The notes under the pieces: generated by a model
Databases searched by the model: none
Told to the model about the DNA's origin: nothing
Seen by the model: the letters and a program-made list of their open reading frames with translations, nothing else
Position numbers and translations under genes: made by a program
Part shown: positions 61,287 to 64,000 of the stretch, one piece after another
Layout of the letters: each line of letters starts with the position of its first letter
Position numbering within the stretch: the first letter of the stretch is position 1
From: Peribacillus sp044761985
Lineage (GTDB): Bacteria > Bacillota > Bacilli > Bacillales > DSM-1321
DNA: 64,000 bases
Reading direction: 5' to 3'
Assembly: GCF_044761985.1 (NCBI RefSeq)
Contig: NZ_JBIWDK010000001.1
Location: 496,001 to 560,000, forward strand

Positions 61287-62897
61287 GTGCAATCGAATCG
61301 ATTAGAAATTATACAAGCGATTAACGAGGGTGATACTTCACTTGGAATCGAATTTGGCTCAACACGTATAAAAGCTGTGTTGATAGATAAACGTTATGAA
61401 ACAATCGCATCTGGAAGTTATGAGTGGGAGAACCTTCTGGAAGATGGGTTTTGGACATACAATTTAGTGGATATAATCACCGGTCTGCAAACAGCTTATA
61501 GTGAAATGAAGCAAGAAGTTGAACGAAATTACGGCATAACAATTCGGAAAATTGGATCTATTGGATTCTCTGCAATGATGCATGGTTATATGGCTTTTGA
61601 CCATACAGGGGAGCTACTTGTTCCGTTTCGAACTTGGCGTAACTCAACAACTGGTGTGGCAGCAAAAGAATTAACTGATCAATTACAATTCAATATCCCC
61701 GAACGATGGAGTATTGCCCACCTTTATCAAGCAATATTAAATGAAGAGAAGCATTTGCCGCGTATTGATTGTATTACGACTTTGGCTGGATACATTCACT
61801 GGTTATTGACTGGTAATAAAGCAATTGGCATTGGGGATGCTTCAGGGATGTTCCCAATTGATGAATCAACGCATGATTACAATGAATTAATGATCAAGCG
61901 TTTTGATGAATTGATTGCTACGAAAGGTTATCCTTGGATGCTTAAAGAGATCCTTCCTAAAGTTTACGTTTCAGGTGAGCAAGCGGGAGAATTAACCGAA
62001 GTGGGAGCGAAAATCCTGGATAGGTCCGGGAATTTACAACCAGGCATTCCGATTTGCCCACCAGAAGGCGATGCTGGAACGGGAATGGTTGCTACGAATA
62101 GTGTGCGAAAACGTACCGGCAACGTCTCAGTAGGAACTTCCGTTTTTGCCATGATTGTACTAGAGAAAGAGCTTTCAAAAGTATATCCAGAAATTGATAT
62201 GGTAACTACACCAAACGGAAGTCCAGTTGGGATGGTCCACGCGAATAACTGTTCAAGTGACCTCAATGCATGGTTGGGATTGTTCCGTGAATTTTCTGAG
62301 GCAATGGGACAAAAGGTTGAGACAAATAAATTATTTGAAGTAATGTTGAACAAAGCTCTGGAAGCGGATCCAGATGGTGGTGGTTTGCTTAGCTACGGTT
62401 ATTTCTCAGGTGAAAATATTACAGGATTTGAAAAAGGACGACCACTATTTGTACGCTCGCCTGAGAGTCGTTTCAATTTAGCAAACTTCATGCGGACTCA
62501 CCTTTTTACTGCTTTCGGTGCTTTAAATATCGGAATGGGTATTTTGACAAAGGAAGAAAATGTTGCGATTGATCGTATTTTGGCTCACGGTGGTTTATTT
62601 AAAACCCCACTTGTTGTACAAAAAATCGTTGCCGCTGCAATGAATACGCCAGTATCGGTAATGTCAACAGCAGGTGAAGGTGGACCGTGGGGAATGGCGA
62701 TTCTTGCCTCTTACATGTTGAATAAAAATCAAAAAGAAAGTTTAGAAGACTTCCTCGACCAAAAAGTATTCAAAGATATGGATGGGCAAGAAATTTATCC
62801 TGACCAAGTAGATATTGAAGGATATGAAACATTTATTGAAAGATACAGGAAGGGCTTAGTAATTGAGCAGGCAGCTGTTGACAATTTGATGTTATGA
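61287..62897 (+). CDS. araB: FGGY-family ribulokinase of the ara operon, Lactobacillus-type
   Basis: Phosphorylates L-ribulose for the AraD step. A 536-residue FGGY kinase with GIEFGSTRIKAVLID (near residue 18), the substrate loop FSAMMHGYMAFD (near 95), GNVSVGTSVFAMIV (near 275) and AHGGLFKTPLVVQK (near 430). It resembles the araB product of lactic acid bacteria more than the 560-residue classical AraB of B. subtilis; that comparison is from memory. The GTG start has AAAGGGGG upstream. It begins the araB-araD-araA operon. Confidence 0.85.
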   Translation: MQSNRLEIIQAINEGDTSLGIEFGSTRIKAVLIDKRYETIASGSYEWENLLEDGFWTYNLVDIITGLQTAYSEMKQEVERNYGITIRKIGSIGFSAMMHGYMAFDHTGELLVPFRTWRNSTTGVAAKELTDQLQFNIPERWSIAHLYQAILNEEKHLPRIDCITTLAGYIHWLLTGNKAIGIGDASGMFPIDESTHDYNELMIKRFDELIATKGYPWMLKEILPKVYVSGEQAGELTEVGAKILDRSGNLQPGIPICPPEGDAGTGMVATNSVRKRTGNVSVGTSVFAMIVLEKELSKVYPEIDMVTTPNGSPVGMVHANNCSSDLNAWLGLFREFSEAMGQKVETNKLFEVMLNKALEADPDGGGLLSYGYFSGENITGFEKGRPLFVRSPESRFNLANFMRTHLFTAFGALNIGMGILTKEENVAIDRILAHGGLFKTPLVVQKIVAAAMNTPVSVMSTAGEGGPWGMAILASYMLNKNQKESLEDFLDQKVFKDMDGQEIYPDQVDIEGYETFIERYRKGLVIEQAAVDNLML

Positions 62898-62920
62898 GTT
62901 GGAAAACTGGAGGGGTTGGC

Positions 62921-63616
62921 GTGTTAGAACAACTGAAAGAAGAGGTATATCAAGCAAATTTGGACTTGCCTAAATATGGTCTCGTGAAATATACATGGGG
63001 AAATGCAAGTGCCATTGACCGTGAAAGTGGTTTATTTGTTATCAAACCTAGTGGTGTTGATTACGAAACAATGAAAGCCAGCGATATGGTAGTTGTCGAT
63101 TTAGATGGCAATGTTGTTGAGGGAGAGCTGAGGCCTTCATCAGATACAGCGACTCACGCAGTACTTTATAAATATTACCAAGAAATCGGCGGCATTGTTC
63201 ATACTCATTCAACTTGGGCGACAATCTGGGCTCAAGCAGGCCTTGATGTTCCAGCGATGGGGACTACTCACGCAGATACATTTTACGGATCGGTCCCTTG
63301 TGCGCGCTATCTAACACAAGAGGAAATTGATCGTGGGTACGAAGTGGAGACTGGGAAGGTAATCATCGAAACATTTGAAGAGCGTGGGTTGGATATTTTA
63401 GCCGTTCCTGGCGTATTACTTCATGGTCATGGACCATTTACATGGGGTAAAGATGCAAAATCCGCTGTCATGAACAGTGTGGTCTTGGATGAAGTTTCGA
63501 AAATGAATTTATTCACAAGGGAATTAAATCATTTTGCGAAAGAATTACCACAAAATATTTTGGATAAACATTATTTACGAAAACATGGAAAAAATGCTTA
63601 TTATGGTCAAAGGTAA
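62921..63616 (+). CDS. araD: L-ribulose-5-phosphate 4-epimerase
   Basis: Class II aldolase-fold zinc enzyme that makes D-xylulose-5-phosphate, 231 residues. It has TWGNASAIDRESG (about 27-39), IKPSGVDYE, SSDTATHAVLY, and the zinc histidines in IVHTHSTWAT (near 96) and HGHGPFTWG (near 170), with the C-terminal YLRKHGKNAYYGQ. GGAGGGG stands 5 bases before the GTG at 62921. The longer reading from 62894 would overlap araB. Confidence 0.95.
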   Translation: MLEQLKEEVYQANLDLPKYGLVKYTWGNASAIDRESGLFVIKPSGVDYETMKASDMVVVDLDGNVVEGELRPSSDTATHAVLYKYYQEIGGIVHTHSTWATIWAQAGLDVPAMGTTHADTFYGSVPCARYLTQEEIDRGYEVETGKVIIETFEERGLDILAVPGVLLHGHGPFTWGKDAKSAVMNSVVLDEVSKMNLFTRELNHFAKELPQNILDKHYLRKHGKNAYYGQR

Positions 63617-63667
63617 GAGTAACTCTATTAAATTATCAAACCAGTAGATTAAGAAAAGAGGGTTATT

Positions 63668-64000
63668 ATGTTAACAACAGAAACAAAGGAATTTTGGTTT
63701 GTCGTTGGATCACAACATCTATATGGAGAAGATGCGTTAGCGCAAGTCAAGGCGCATGCACAAACGATAACCGATGCATTAAATGAATGCGGCATTCTGC
63801 CTTACCCAATTGTTTTGCAAGATCTAGCTGTTAGTGCGGATAGAATAACAAACATCATGAAAGAAGCCAACTATCGTGATGAAGTTGCCGGAGTCATTAC
63901 TTGGATGCATACTTTTTCACCTGCGAAAATGTGGATTCGTGGAACAAAATTATTACAAAAACCATTACTTCATTTAGCCACTCAATTCAACGAAAGCATT
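63668..64000 (+). CDS. araA: L-arabinose isomerase, N-terminal part (runs off the window)
   Basis: The first 111 codons of an araA gene are open to the last base of the window. The start MLTTETKEFWFVVGSQHLYGEDAL is the family N-terminus, and WMHTFSPAKMWIRGTKLLQKP near residue 90 is the conserved substrate-entry region. The enzyme converts L-arabinose to L-ribulose. GAAAAGAGGG precedes the ATG. It is the third gene of the operon, 51 bases after araD. Confidence 0.94.
   Translation, partial: MLTTETKEFWFVVGSQHLYGEDALAQVKAHAQTITDALNECGILPYPIVLQDLAVSADRITNIMKEANYRDEVAGVITWMHTFSPAKMWIRGTKLLQKPLLHLATQFNESI

Overview
The window reads as a chromosomal segment of an aerobic, endospore-forming, low-GC member of the Bacillaceae. 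Supporting signs are strong GGAGG-type ribosome binding sites, frequent TTG and GTG starts, S-box (SAM) riboswitches, a spore germinant receptor operon, a Hsp20-like spore protein, a Ku/LigD pair, and a methionine-salvage gene order that matches Bacillus subtilis. A Peribacillus-like Bacillus is my best guess, but this is inference. I see no prophage, no complete insertion sequence, no CRISPR array and no recognisable defence island; most of the window is core metabolism.

Layout. 1-2.5 kb: deoD and a PDZ/S41 protease. 2.5-3 kb: a decayed ORF and a short element with inverted ends. 3-11.2 kb: the methionine salvage pathway (mtnA, mtnK, mtnU on the minus strand; mtnE, mtnW, mtnX, mtnB, mtnD on the plus strand) with two SAM riboswitches. 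11.2-13.1 kb: a CobW-type GTPase and three small proteins. 13.2-16.7 kb: a four-gene locus of beta-propeller lipoprotein, response regulator, histidine kinase and FixH/YtkA-like lipoprotein. 17.1-23.7 kb: a repeat-bearing CAP-domain secreted protein, a Hsp20-like protein, an SDR that lacks its catalytic Ser/Tyr, a MATE exporter, an MscS channel, a stand-alone MurG-like enzyme and a small DUF2639-like protein. 23.8-27.6 kb: a germinant receptor operon in the order B-A-C. 27.6-31.5 kb: lrgAB-like genes, an acetyltransferase, a tRNA-like remnant inside a long hairpin, uppP and a DUF4870 protein. 31.6-38.5 kb: beta-carbonic anhydrase, a purine permease, dapF, divergent ligD and ku, and a PAP2 phosphatase.

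39-47 kb: a MOSC protein, then a third SAM riboswitch controlling a homocysteine methyltransferase/MTHFR fusion and cobalamin-dependent metH, followed by a polysaccharide deacetylase and a LigB-type dioxygenase. 47.2-51.6 kb: odhAB with a cre-like site. 51.6-55.4 kb: a fruR-fruK-fruA operon with four 10-bp phased repeats at its promoter. 55.5-58.7 kb: a YjbQ-like protein, a GNAT, a LysM cell-wall hydrolase, a hemolysin III protein and a YusW-like lipoprotein. 58.9-59.6 kb: bioY with a BirA operator. 59.8-64 kb: divergent araR and araB-araD-araA with AraR boxes and a cre-like site; araA runs off the window.

How the parts fit. The three S-box leaders place methionine recycling (mtn) and methionine synthesis (yitJ-metH) under one SAM signal. 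The fructose and arabinose loci each carry their own repressor beside their targets. odhAB and the ara operon carry cre-like sites consistent with CcpA carbon catabolite control. The most interesting unexplained items are the lipoprotein/two-component/FixH locus, the catalytic-residue-deficient SDR, the leader palindrome before the CAP gene, the tRNA-like hairpin at 29.5 kb and the MITE-like element at 2.8 kb.
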